A stretch of DNA of 64,000 nt from Humidesulfovibrio sp. (GCF_031082295.1 NZ_JAVHLD010000004.1:79492-143491), one strand, 5' to 3'. Positions 38,174 through 46,850 are shown, numbered from the stretch's first letter. Numbers and translations are program-made. Notes: a model not told the origin generated them from the sequence alone.

Positions 38174-39293
38174 ATGCTTCAATTCGCTGATCTCAAAACC
38201 CAGGGCGTGGCCCTGCTGGAACAATTCGAAACCCTCTGGGGGCGCCTTTGACTATGACGAGTCAAGCGAGCGCCTGCGCGAAATAGAGAGCGTCCTTTCC
38301 AAGCCTGGCGCCTGGGACAAGCCCGAACTATTGACCCCTGTCCTGCGCGAGAAAAGCGTCCTTGAGCTGCGCCTTGGCACCTACGACACCCTTGCCCAGG
38401 CCAAGACCGACGTGGATGACCTGCTTGTACTCGCCCAGGAAGATCAAGCCCAGGAAGCTCTGGAGGCCCTGGAGGAGTATCTGGCCGTTTTCCAGGCGCG
38501 TCTAGACGAGACAGAGCTGTCCATCCTGCTTTCTGGCCCGGACGACAGCAGCGCCGCCATTCTGGAAATTCACCCCGGTGCTGGCGGCGTTGACGCCCAG
38601 GACTGGGCCGAGATGCTCCTGCGCATGTATCTGCGCTGGGCTGAGTATCGCAGTTTCCAGGTGGAGGAGCTTGACCGGCTCTATGGTGACGAGGCGGGCA
38701 TCAAGAGCGTCACTCTGCAGATTACCGGCCCCTATGCCTTCGGCCTGCTCAAGGGCGAGTCGGGCATCCACCGCCTTATCCGCATCTCCCCGTTCGACGC
38801 CTCCGGCCGCAGGCACACCGCCTTTGCCTCGGTGGACGTGTACCCGGACATCGACACCAACATCGAAATCGACGTCAAGGAAGAGGACCTGCGCATTGAT
38901 GTGTTCCGCGCCAGCGGCCCCGGCGGCCAGCACGTGAACCGAACCAACTCCGCCGTGCGCATCACCCACCTGCCCACGAACATAGTCGTGCAGTGCCAGA
39001 ACGAGAAGTCGCAGCTCAAGAACAAGCTGCACGCCATGAAGGTCTTGAAGGCGCGCCTGTACGAGCGCGAGATCAAGGAGCTGGAGGCAGGCAAGAAGGC
39101 CGACTACGCCAGCAAGGAGGCCATCGCCTTTGGCAGCCAGATCCGCACCTACACCCTGCAGCCTTACCGGCTGGTGAAGGACCATCGCACCGGGCACGAG
39201 GACAGTGGCGTGGACGCTGTGCTGGACGGTCGCCTGGACGATTTCCTGCGCGCAACCCTGCTCTTCAGCCATGCCGAAAAGAAATCCGCCTAA
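38174..39293 (+). CDS. prfB: Peptide chain release factor 2, with programmed +1 frameshift
   Basis: The reading frame begins at ATG 38174 and runs 25 codons to CTT-TGA (38246-38251). The ribosome must shift +1 there, reading GAC from 38250, to continue to 39293, giving about 372 residues. A G-rich stretch (38238-38242) upstream of the site can act as the stimulating Shine-Dalgarno. The downstream part has the RF2 anticodon-like 'SPF' motif in 'RISPFDASGRRHTAF' and the catalytic GGQ ('SGPGGQHVNRT'). This is the classic RF2 autoregulatory frameshift on a UGA codon. Confidence 0.96.
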
Positions 39294-39357
39294 ACCGGAC
39301 ATCTCGCCGCTGCTGGAGGAAATCCGCAGCATAGAGACGAGCGCCCAGGAGGAGCCA

Positions 39358-40065
39358 ATGCACGACGCCGAGTCCCTGTGTGTGCTTCGCGTGGTCCCAG
39401 GGCTCGACGGGCCGGCCTGGGCTTCCCTGAGCGCGAGCCACGGCCTTGAGCACTGGTGCGCCGTGCCCCTCGGCCAGTCCGCCCCTCAGGCCGACATTCT
39501 GGCCCAGGCCATCGGTCAGATTGCTGCTGCCCCATCGGAGCCTCTCCTTCATGACGTCCTGCGCACGGAAATCGAGCGTTCCCGCGCCTGTAACGTGCCC
39601 CTGGCCCTGGCCCTCATCCAGCCTGATGGCCCGCGCAGCGCAGTGAAACGGTTGGGCGCTTTGCTGGACCTGGTCCTTGGCCTGAAGCGCTGCTTCGACC
39701 ACGCCTCAATGCTGGGTGGCGATCAATTGGCGATCGTCTTTTCCGGAGCGTCCCTGACCGAAGCTGAACGCTTTGTTGGCGCCATTCTCCGTCGAATTCG
39801 CGCAAACGGCGTGGACAAGTCCGCACCGGCGGCCGAGGGCCTGCTCTGCTCGGCTGGCTTGGCCGGGTACGGCGGTTGCGTGGAGCTCACACCGGACGAA
39901 CTCATCAACAGCGCGGGTTTGGCCTTGCAGGATGCCCGCAACCTGGGCGGCAACCGCCTGGAAGTGGCGGCCCCTGTTGACGTCTGCCTGGCCTCGCGTG
40001 ACACGCTGGTGCACGCCAACGAAAAACATTTCCTCTTTACCGGCAAGAAAGCGGGGGACAAATGA
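39358..40065 (+). CDS. Degenerate GGDEF-domain protein
   Basis: The 235-residue protein has a GGDEF-like C-terminal half. The signature reads 'LGGDQLAIVF' (119-128), with Gln-Leu in place of Glu-Phe, so cyclase activity is doubtful. The N-terminal 60 residues are not recognised. The chosen start has AGGAGG five bases upstream; an in-frame ATG at 39271 overlapping prfB lacks a ribosome site. The stop overlaps the start of a MinD/FlhG-like ATPase gene (ATGA), suggesting that the two proteins work together, perhaps in polar or flagellar positioning. Confidence 0.72.
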   Translation: MHDAESLCVLRVVPGLDGPAWASLSASHGLEHWCAVPLGQSAPQADILAQAIGQIAAAPSEPLLHDVLRTEIERSRACNVPLALALIQPDGPRSAVKRLGALLDLVLGLKRCFDHASMLGGDQLAIVFSGASLTEAERFVGAILRRIRANGVDKSAPAAEGLLCSAGLAGYGGCVELTPDELINSAGLALQDARNLGGNRLEVAAPVDVCLASRDTLVHANEKHFLFTGKKAGDK

Positions 40066-40952
40066 CCGACACCAACCCTGAGATCACCGCAGGGGCGACT
40101 CCGGACGAGCAAAGCGCCACTGCCGCGGTGAACCCCGGCAGCACGGTGAGCCTGTGCATAATGAGCGGCAAAGGCGGCGTGGGAAAAACCAACCTCTCGC
40201 TGAACCTGGGCCTGGTGCTGCGTGACATGGGCCACAAGCTCTTGCTCATGGACTGCGACCTTGGCCTGGCCAATCTTGACGTTCTGCTCGGCCTGACGCC
40301 GGAGAAGAACATGCAGGATTTACTTTCCGGCGATGTGCGGCCTGAAGATGTGCTGCTGCATGTGGAGGAGGGCCTTGACATTCTGCCGGCAGCCAGCGGC
40401 GTCCCGGAGCTGGTGGAAATGGATCAGAACCAGCGCGACGAACTGTTCGAGACGCTCACGGACATGATCAAGGGCTACGAATTCCTGCTGCTCGACCTGG
40501 GTGCGGGCATCAGCGGCACGGTGCTGGCCCTGGCACGCATGGCACAGATGCGTGTGGTGCTGGTGACGCCGGAGCCGACCTCGCTCACCGACGGCTATGC
40601 CATCATCAAGGTTCTCAACGCCAAGTACGGAGTGCGCGACTTCTGCGTGGTGGTGAACCAGGCAACCGCAAAGGAAGCCAGCGAAACTTTTCAACGTTTG
40701 AACATGGCATGCAAAACTTTTCTTGGTTTCGACCTCGTCAACCTGGGCCATGTTCGCCTTGACCGCACTCTCACACAGGCCGTCATCGACCAGACGCCGC
40801 TGGCGAGGTTCGCCCCGGAATGCCCAGCCATCAAGGACATTCGAGTCATCGCGCAACGCGTCTCCAGCTATCGCAAGCAGAACATGGAAACCATCTCCGG
40901 CCGAAAAGCCCTCAAGGAATTTCTTCCCACTGCAACCTCACGAAACCCTTGA
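40062..40952 (+). CDS. MinD/ParA family ATPase, FlhG-like
   Basis: The 296-residue P-loop ATPase has a deviant Walker A 'SGKGGVGKTN' (35-44), 'LLMDCDLGLANLDVLLGL' and 'LLLDLGAGISGTVLALA', where the latter Asp is in the MinD/FlhG pattern. Its length and 'NLDVLLG' segment resemble FlhG (YlxH), which controls flagellar number. A 30-residue flexible N-terminus precedes the P loop. No membrane-targeting helix of MinD type is obvious at the C-terminus. It is coupled to the degenerate GGDEF gene. Confidence 0.85.
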   Translation: MTDTNPEITAGATPDEQSATAAVNPGSTVSLCIMSGKGGVGKTNLSLNLGLVLRDMGHKLLLMDCDLGLANLDVLLGLTPEKNMQDLLSGDVRPEDVLLHVEEGLDILPAASGVPELVEMDQNQRDELFETLTDMIKGYEFLLLDLGAGISGTVLALARMAQMRVVLVTPEPTSLTDGYAIIKVLNAKYGVRDFCVVVNQATAKEASETFQRLNMACKTFLGFDLVNLGHVRLDRTLTQAVIDQTPLARFAPECPAIKDIRVIAQRVSSYRKQNMETISGRKALKEFLPTATSRNP

Positions 40953-41053
40953 CGGAATGCCTGGATTTTAGGCATATGGACAGTATAAGTGATGAAGTCC
41001 ATGCCCTCGGCGGGGTGCCCACCCCACCAAACAGGCCAACAAACGGAGCGGAC

Positions 41054-41329
41054 ATGAACAAGAGCGAGCTCATAAAGGCGCTGGCCGAAGAGAAGAAACT
41101 GCACATCGACGATGCCACCAAGATTGTTGGAGCATTCTTCGACTCCATCAAGGACGCGCTTGTCGCAGGCGACAGGGTTGAAGTGCGTGGTTTCGGCAGC
41201 TTCAAGGTCAAAGACTACAATGGGTACACCGGCCGCAATCCCAAGACTGGAACAGTTGTTCAGGTCCAGCCCAAACGCCTGCCCTTCTTCCGTCCAGGCA
41301 AAGAGCTCAAGGAATTCATCAACGACTAG
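41054..41329 (+). CDS. HU/IHF family DNA-binding protein
   Basis: This 91-residue protein has the family fold with 'VEVRGFGSFKVKDYNGYTGRNPKTGTVVQVQPKRLPFFRPGKELKE'. The 'PKRLPFFRPGKEL' ending resembles IHF subunits more than the HU protein at 29.4 kb, whose arm reads '[12 protein letters not shown]'. GGAG lies upstream of the ATG. The next gene starts one base after its stop, so the putative selenoprotein is cotranscribed with it. Confidence 0.93.
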   Translation: MNKSELIKALAEEKKLHIDDATKIVGAFFDSIKDALVAGDRVEVRGFGSFKVKDYNGYTGRNPKTGTVVQVQPKRLPFFRPGKELKEFIND

Positions 41330-41330
41330 T

Positions 41331-42215
41331 ATGTTGCGCATCCTCACGCTTCTGCTTTTTGCAGTACTGGCCTTTGCGACGGATGTACACGCTGGTGCGG
41401 CAAAGCTCACCTTGCTCTTCAGCGGTAACACGGAAGCAGAAGCTCGTCCCTGCCCGTCCTGAGGCGGGAAGACCGTAGGCGGACTGGCCCGGCGGGCCAC
41501 GTTGCAGAATGCGCTTCGACAGAGCGCGCCCAAAGAGGCACCGGTGCTTGTTCTCGCCGGTGCCTATGAATTCGCCCAGTTCCAGGCGCAAAAGCCCCCA
41601 ACGCGCAAGCGGCTTGAGTTCATGGTCAAGGCCTTCGATCTCCTGCGCAATGACCTGGTCTATGTCACGCCCTATGAACGCGGGATACTCACCCAGGCAG
41701 GTGTTCAGCCAAGCAAACTCTGGCGTGGCTCCAATCGCCTTGAACAGCACATGCTTGGCAAGGACTCGGCGCACAGAGTCGGCGTGCTTCTTCTCCCACC
41801 CCTTCCCGATGGCGCGAAAACCCTCCCACTGGCACTTGTCCAGCAGATTGAGGGCGCGGTACGCACGCTCAGGGCCAAGGCACGCCTCATCGTGGCCATG
41901 AGCCCTTGGGGCTACTCGCTGGAGCAGGAACTGCTCAAGTCGGATGGCCCCTTGCCCGACGTGCTGCTCGGTTCCGGTGTCGGCATAGGCCTTGTTGGCA
42001 ACATCTCGCCAAAGGGAAAAACTCTCTGGATACGCGCCTTCACCCAGGGCAAGTCCATGAGTCGCATCGACATTCTTGCCTGGCCCGACCACGCCGACGC
42101 CAATTTCAAATGGACGGAAGAGCAAAATGTTCGTATGACCCTACTCGGGTTGACTGATCATTACATGGAAGATTCGCATATGCTCTCGCTCATGCAGAAC
42201 ATGGGCACGGACTAG
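41331..42215 (+). CDS. Putative UshA-like selenoprotein (in-frame UGA as Sec44)
   Basis: Reading through the UGA at 41460-41462 gives a 294-residue exported protein: signal peptide (about 1-21), then 'LTLLFSGNTEAEARPCPS', Sec44, then 'GGKTVGGLARR' and an intact downstream frame. The UGA falls in a C-P-S-U (CxxU) redox-type motif. The fold resembles the start of UshA/5'-nucleotidase-like proteins ('...C.CGG..GGLARRA'), but the metal-binding Asp/His are not seen, so nucleotidase activity is unlikely. A hairpin follows the UGA. A nonsense mutation is the alternative; the intact rest argues against decay. Confidence 0.8.
41483..41502 (+). promoter_or_regulatory. Candidate bacterial SECIS element
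   Basis: A 6-bp perfect stem (41485-41490 with 41494-41499), extendable by two pairs with one bulge, closes on the loop GGC (41491-41493). The loop begins 29 bases after the last base of the UGA and starts with G. This fits the known bacterial SECIS rules of a short distance (about 16-37 bases) and a G in the first loop positions. It lies inside the coding frame, as expected in bacteria. Confidence 0.65.
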
Positions 42216-42248
42216 CCTGACCGCAGAGAGTCGGTCAGAGGAGGAAGG

Positions 42249-43127
42249 ATGCAGTTGCGCGGCGCGTTTACCGCACTGGTGACGCCGTTCAAGAACGGCG
42301 CCGTGGACGAGGAGGCCTACAGGGCTTTCATCGAATGGCAGATCGAACAGGGAATCAACGGCGTTGTGCCCTGCGGCACCACCGGCGAGGCCGCTACCCT
42401 CTCTCATGCGGAACAGGGGCAGGTCATCCGTATCTGTGTCGATCAGGTAAAGGGGCGCGTCCCGGTCATAGCCGGAGCTGGCTCCAACAACACCCTGGAA
42501 GCCATCGAGTTGACCAGCATGGCCAAAAAGGCCGGGGCTGACGCAGCACTCATCATCACCCCCTACTACAACAAACCCACGCCTGACGGCTTGGTGGCGC
42601 ACTTCAAGGCCATCGCCGCCGAGGCCTCCATGCCGTTCATACTGTACAACGTGCCTGGCCGCACTGGACAGAACGTCCTGCCCAAGACCATAGCGCGCAT
42701 CGTCAAAGAAGTGCCAGAGGTCATCGGCTGCAAAGAAGCCACGGGTGACATCAAGCAGGGGTCGGAGCTGTGCGAGATCATGGGCAAGGAGTTCGTGGTC
42801 CTGTCCGGTGACGACTTCACCGTGCTGCCCTTGCTCTCCGTAGGCGGATGCGGAACCATCTCGGTCACCTCCAACGTCATGCCCGCCAAGATGTCCGGCA
42901 TGATTGACGCCTACTTCAAGCGCGACATCGTTCGCGCCCAGGCGCTGCATATGGAGATGAACCCGGTGAACAGGGCCATGTTCCTTGAGACGAACCCCAT
43001 CCCGGTCAAGACGGCACTGTCGCTCATGGGCAAGATGGGCGTCGAGTTCCGGTTGCCTCTTGTTCCCATTGAGCCAGCCAACCTGGCCAAGCTCACCGAA
43101 GTCCTCAAGACCAGCGGGCTTCTGTAA
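42249..43127 (+). CDS. dapA: 4-hydroxy-tetrahydrodipicolinate synthase
   Basis: The 292-residue TIM-barrel aldolase condenses pyruvate and aspartate semialdehyde in lysine and diaminopimelate synthesis. The Schiff-base Lys is K162 in 'GCKEATGD', and the catalytic Tyr is Y133 in 'ILYNVPGRTG'. 'GTTGEAATL' binds pyruvate's carboxylate. GAGGAAGG precedes the ATG, 33 bases after the selenoprotein gene. dapB, which uses its product, is at 63 kb. Confidence 0.96.
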   Translation: MQLRGAFTALVTPFKNGAVDEEAYRAFIEWQIEQGINGVVPCGTTGEAATLSHAEQGQVIRICVDQVKGRVPVIAGAGSNNTLEAIELTSMAKKAGADAALIITPYYNKPTPDGLVAHFKAIAAEASMPFILYNVPGRTGQNVLPKTIARIVKEVPEVIGCKEATGDIKQGSELCEIMGKEFVVLSGDDFTVLPLLSVGGCGTISVTSNVMPAKMSGMIDAYFKRDIVRAQALHMEMNPVNRAMFLETNPIPVKTALSLMGKMGVEFRLPLVPIEPANLAKLTEVLKTSGLL

Positions 43128-43151
43128 AGCTCTCTACCGAAGATTCACAAG

Positions 43152-43190
43152 GAACGCCCTGGCAGCAGTTGTTGCCAGGGCGTTCTGCTT
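43152..43190 (+). terminator. Terminator after dapA
   Basis: A perfect 13-bp stem (43152-43164 with 43173-43185) with an 8-base loop lies 24 bases after dapA. The T tract that follows is short, but the stem is strong. Confidence 0.75.
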
Positions 43191-43202
43191 TGCGATGCGC
43201 CA

Positions 43203-43234
43203 CAAAAAAGGCGGGCTCCCGAAGGAACCCGCCT
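43203..43234 (-). terminator. Terminator after ppaC
   Basis: An 11-bp stem with one mismatch (43209-43219 with 43224-43234) has a 4-base TTCG loop on the minus strand and is followed there by six Ts. It stops the ppaC transcript and faces the dapA terminator. Confidence 0.88.
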
Positions 43235-43265
43235 GTGGAGTCAGATCAGCTTGTCGTTGCTTGGA

Positions 43266-44189
43266 CTAAGCGAAAGCCTTTTCCATGGGGGGCACGACCT
43301 GCTTCTTGCGGCTCATGCAGCCGTCAACCCACATGGAGTTGAGCGCGCCGCCGACCTTGCCGCCGAAGGCCTTCTCGACCAGGGAGGCGTCCTGGGAGAC
43401 CACGAGGATCTCGGAGCCTTCCTTCATGATGTCGGTGAGGAGCAGCATGACGGTGTGACGGCCGTCGGCCTGCAGCTTCTTGCACTCTTCAACCAGAGCG
43501 GGCTTGATCTTGTCGAGCAGGCCGAGGTCAAGAACCTCAACCTGGCCGATGCCGACCTTCTTGCCACCCATGTTGAAGTCCTTGTAGTCGCGGTTCATCA
43601 GGTCGACGGCGGGGATGCCCTCAACGGAACCCTTGATCTTCAGCATGTCCATGCCCAGGGACTTGTAGTCGGCCACGCCGGCGATCTTGGCCAGAGCCTC
43701 GACGGCCTTCTTGTCGGCGTCGGTGCAGGTGGGGGACTTGAACAGAACGGTGTCGTTCAGGATGGCGAGCATGATGGCGCCGGCGATGTTCTTGGGGATC
43801 TCGATGCCGTAGAACTCGTACATGGCCTTGATCACGGTGCCGGTGCAGCCCACGGGCCAAACCCACATCTCGAGGGGGTTGGAGGTGGTCACGTCGCCCA
43901 GCTTGTGGTGGTCAACGACGACAACGACCTTGCCCTTGTCAAGGTTGTCCAGGGCCTGGGACAGTTCGGTGGTGTCGACCAGGGCGACGTCCTTGCCGGT
44001 GGCGTCGGTCTCGATGGCGGGAGCGGCCAGACCAAAAGTCTTCAACACGAACTCGGTGTCCGGGGTGCAGGGGCCCTGGGCCACGGCCACAGCTTCCATG
44101 CCGCGCTTGCTCAGCAGATCGGCAACGGCGATGGCGGCGGTGATGGTATCGCAATCCGGATTTTTGTGACCAGCAACGATAATAGCCAT
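43266..44189 (-). CDS. ppaC: Manganese-dependent inorganic pyrophosphatase
   Basis: The 307-residue DHH-family enzyme splits pyrophosphate. In sulfate reducers this pulls sulfate activation by ATP sulfurylase forward. Metal ligands His8, Asp12 and Asp14 ('GHKNPDCDT') and the 'VVVVDHHKLGD' motif are visible, and the C-terminal 'SRKKQVVPP' binds pyrophosphate. TAGGAGG precedes the ATG. It follows the PTS IIC gene but probably has its own promoter and has its own terminator. Confidence 0.96.
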   Translation of the reverse strand: MAIIVAGHKNPDCDTITAAIAVADLLSKRGMEAVAVAQGPCTPDTEFVLKTFGLAAPAIETDATGKDVALVDTTELSQALDNLDKGKVVVVVDHHKLGDVTTSNPLEMWVWPVGCTGTVIKAMYEFYGIEIPKNIAGAIMLAILNDTVLFKSPTCTDADKKAVEALAKIAGVADYKSLGMDMLKIKGSVEGIPAVDLMNRDYKDFNMGGKKVGIGQVEVLDLGLLDKIKPALVEECKKLQADGRHTVMLLLTDIMKEGSEILVVSQDASLVEKAFGGKVGGALNSMWVDGCMSRKKQVVPPMEKAFA

Positions 44190-44252
44190 GAAAGTCCTCC
44201 TAAAAATTATTGTTATTGCCTAGGATTGTCCTTTCCGTTTGGACGATTGTTC

Positions 44253-44281
44253 CATTTATCACAAAGATCGCGGCTTGCCAA
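44253..44281 (-). promoter_or_regulatory. Candidate promoter of ppaC
   Basis: On the minus strand TTGGCA and TAAATG are 17 bases apart, directly after the IIC stop and about 64 bases ahead of the ppaC start. The -10 match is modest. Confidence 0.35.
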
Positions 44282-44282
44282 G

Positions 44283-44989
44283 CTAGAAGATGCCCGCAAG
44301 GCGGAAAAAACCGAGGACAACTGCGCCAACGCCAACGGAAAGATACAGACTGCGCAGACGTAGTGACAGAAGCCCGCCAAGGCTCGCCGCGATGAGGAAA
44401 TGGCTCCACTTCAGGTCGAGGTCGAAGAAAAAGCCGGAATACTGGTTGAGCACGAAACGCAGAAGCACAGCCAGCACCCCCGCCCCGACAACAAAGAAGA
44501 GCCAGGACAGAAGCAGTTTGCCAAACAGCGTCCGCGCGATAAGCTTGGCGGGAATGTCGTCACCGGAAGGTCTGCGCACCCAATGCAGGATGGAGCTGTA
44601 TGAGCGGTTCAAGCGGTCGCGAAGGTTCCGGTCTAGCTTCGCCCCAAGCCATGCCATGGGAAGTCCGAAGATGAGCGCGAGGAACACAAGCGGCGGCGCA
44701 TCCAGCCCAAAGTACGTCGCCAGGGCAAGTCCGGTAAAGGCGGCTGCTGTCATGTGCGGCGGAATGAAGGTTCCCACCGGAATGAAGTCGAGCCAGAGCA
44801 GCTCGTAGAAGATGGCGATGTAGAGGCAGGAGGTCAGATTCCCAAACACAAGCCCCCAACAGAGGCCGATGACCAGCGGTCGTTCAAGGAGTCCCAGGCT
44901 TATCGAGAAGCGGCACAGGGCGAACAGGGCAAAAAAAAACCGACTGCGGCAAACCACGCTGGTCCGGTCAAGGGAAGATCGATCATCAT
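44283..44989 (-). CDS. PTS mannose-family IIC component, frame broken at a nine-base homopolymer
   Basis: The membrane protein has the mannose/fructose/sorbose-family IIC features, including 'GLLERPLVIGLCWGLVFGN' and 'DFIPVGTFIPPHMTAAAF', and about six helices. The natural start is ATG 44989, overlapping the IIB stop as ATGA and preceded by GAGG. From there the frame hits a stop after 29 codons unless one base is gained in the run of nine A (44931-44939; T on the coding strand). The remaining frame is intact to 44283. A GTG at 44957 could start it in frame but has no ribosome site and loses the N-terminus. Confidence 0.8.
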
Positions 44990-45447
44990 GAGAACCTCAC
45001 GTGCACGGGGTCGTTTGGAACGCAGCGGAAATCCAGCTCCACACCGTTACCCAAAAGGTAGCGCAGGCAGGCCTCGTCGTCTGGGCCGAGGGAAACGCTC
45101 GGCGAGAGCTGTCGTTTCCCGTTGGCGTAATGCAGGTTGCCCACGTTCAGGGTGTCGAGCTGAAGCCCCTTCTCGACTGCACGCCGCACATCAAGGCATG
45201 AGGAAAAGAGCAGCAGCGTCGCATCACGAGAAGCCCCGGTCATGCGCGGGTCTCGCACCAGCTGGTCGATGCTCAGGAAGGCACTGTCGACGGCTCTCGG
45301 GATGGCCAAGGCCATTATCTCCTGCTGAAGCTCGTCCTGGGCCAGATCGTCATTGCCGACGATGATGCAGCGCGCGCCGATATGGGGAACCCACGCCTCC
45401 ACCACCTGACCGTGGATTAGTCTGTTGTCCACACGCACCCAAAACAT
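44986..45447 (-). CDS. PTS mannose-family IIB component
   Basis: The 153-residue cytoplasmic IIB protein has the phosphate-accepting His12 in 'RVDNRLIHGQVVEAWV', the signature of the mannose/fructose/sorbose family. It takes phosphate from the IIA protein encoded just upstream (3 bases between genes) and would pass it to sugar bound by IIC. Its stop overlaps the IIC start. No HPr, enzyme I or IID gene is nearby, so whether it serves transport or only signalling is open. Confidence 0.93.
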   Translation of the reverse strand: MFWVRVDNRLIHGQVVEAWVPHIGARCIIVGNDDLAQDELQQEIMALAIPRAVDSAFLSIDQLVRDPRMTGASRDATLLLFSSCLDVRRAVEKGLQLDTLNVGNLHYANGKRQLSPSVSLGPDDEACLRYLLGNGVELDFRCVPNDPVHVRFS

Positions 45448-45450
45448 TGC

Positions 45451-45897
45451 TCAACTCCCGGCAGGCTTCTTACGCAACATCTCGCCAGGCACCTTGATGC
45501 CGTCCTGCCCGGCCGCTTTCGCCTGGGAAGCGAGTTCCGGCAACTTCATCTGGCGACCTTGCAAAACCTTGAGCAGCATGGGCAGGTTCACGCCGGACAC
45601 GACCTCAAGATTTCCCCCCTTGAGCAGGGACAGGCTCAAGGTGGTGGGCGTGCCGCCAAAAAGATCGGTGAGGACCATGACTCCCATGCCGCTGTCCAGA
45701 TTGGCGACCCCGGCCTTCAACGCCACGACGATCTCGTCCACACCCTTGGACACAAGGACGCTGACGGAGTCAACGCCAAGCTGCGGCCCGAGAATCATCT
45801 GTGCGGCTTCAAGCAAGGCGGCCCCAAAGGAGCCGTGTGTCACCACAAGCACGCCAACCTGCTTGGGGGGGGATTGGACTTCAGTATTCTCGGTCAT
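45451..45897 (-). CDS. PTS mannose-family IIA component
   Basis: The 148-residue IIA protein carries the active His21 in 'VLVVTHGSFGAALLEA' and the family 'VMVLTDLFGGTPTTLSL' segment. It has an 11-residue N-terminal extension and a 20-residue Lys-rich tail. It follows rapZ in an operon with two regulatory PTS genes, which suggests a role in control as well as sugar uptake. Confidence 0.92.
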   Translation of the reverse strand: MTENTEVQSPPKQVGVLVVTHGSFGAALLEAAQMILGPQLGVDSVSVLVSKGVDEIVVALKAGVANLDSGMGVMVLTDLFGGTPTTLSLSLLKGGNLEVVSGVNLPMLLKVLQGRQMKLPELASQAKAAGQDGIKVPGEMLRKKPAGS

Positions 45898-45953
45898 TTC
45901 CTCGCCTGCCGTGCACGGTTCATCACCGCGGCTGGTTCTGGCATTTTTCCCGT

Positions 45954-46835
45954 TCAGCCGAGATCAAAATGCCGATGCTCAACGGTTACGGAATACCCGC
46001 TGTCGCGCAGGGTGGCAAGCAGATGCTCGGCCATGGCCACGGAACGGTGCCTTCCCCCTGTGCAGCCCACGGCGAGCGCGATTCTATAGCGGCCTTCAGC
46101 GGCGTAGAGCGGGAGGAGGTAGAGCAGAAACGCCTGAAGCTTCTGCCGGAAAGTCGCACCCGGCTCGCTCTTGTAGACGTAGTCGGACACGGCCTGATCT
46201 TTGCCGGACAAAGCCCGCAGCTCCGGCACGAAGTATGGGTTTGGCAAAAAGCGCAGATCAAAGACAAGGTCTGCCTCCGCCGGAACCCCGTACTTGAAGC
46301 CGAAGGAAAGCACATGCACCCGCATGCCGTGACCGGATGTTTCCGTACTGGCAAAGCGCTCTTGTATCATGCGGCGCAAATCGTGAATGGAATACTCGCT
46401 GGTGTCGATGACAAGCTCAGCGTCCTTGCGAAGAGGGGAAAGCATGGCCCGCTCACGGGTCAGTGCCTGTTCAAGGCCAAGGCTCGCGCTCTCGAGGGGA
46501 TGCGGTCGACGCGTGGTGGCGTAGCGCCGCATCAGGGTGGAGTCCTTGGCCTCCACAAAGAGCACGCGCACGAATATGCCGCGAGCCGACAGTTCTTGGA
46601 GCGCATCGTTCCATTGATCCAGGAAGTCATGCTGCCGGAGGTCCATGCCCAGGGCCAACCCACGGTGCTTGGAGTCCTTTCCGAGAAACAGCGTGACGAG
46701 TTTGGGCAGCATGGCCGCCGGCAAGCCGTCCACGCAGAAGTAGCCCAGGTCTTCAAAGACGTTCAGCGCAGTGCTTTTCCCAGAGCCGGAGAGGCCAGTC
46801 ACCACGACCACGGAAATAGAATCAGTCGTGCCCAT
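45954..46835 (-). CDS. rapZ: RNase adapter protein RapZ
   Basis: The 293-residue nucleotide-binding protein (YvcJ/RapZ) has the P loop 'GLSGSGKST' (14-22), a second motif 'FVEAKDSTLMRRYATTRRPHPL' and the C-terminal 'GCTGGRHRSVAMAEHL'. In E. coli it directs RNase E to the GlmZ small RNA and so controls amino-sugar synthesis; in other phyla it has less defined roles. The rpoN-hpf-ptsN-rapZ order seen here matches the E. coli module. Confidence 0.94.
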   Translation of the reverse strand: MGTTDSISVVVVTGLSGSGKSTALNVFEDLGYFCVDGLPAAMLPKLVTLFLGKDSKHRGLALGMDLRQHDFLDQWNDALQELSARGIFVRVLFVEAKDSTLMRRYATTRRPHPLESASLGLEQALTRERAMLSPLRKDAELVIDTSEYSIHDLRRMIQERFASTETSGHGMRVHVLSFGFKYGVPAEADLVFDLRFLPNPYFVPELRALSGKDQAVSDYVYKSEPGATFRQKLQAFLLYLLPLYAAEGRYRIALAVGCTGGRHRSVAMAEHLLATLRDSGYSVTVEHRHFDLG

Positions 46836-46850
46836 GGCCTCACCCGGACC

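Noticed and set aside
41460-41462. Treating the UGA as a nonsense mutation making a pseudogene
   Set aside because: Not fully excluded, but the CxxU context, the SECIS-like hairpin and the intact downstream frame make selenocysteine the better reading.
44283-44957. Taking GTG 44957 as the true start of the PTS IIC gene
   Set aside because: It has no ribosome site and drops conserved N-terminal sequence that is present in the other frame up to the ATGA overlap with IIB.
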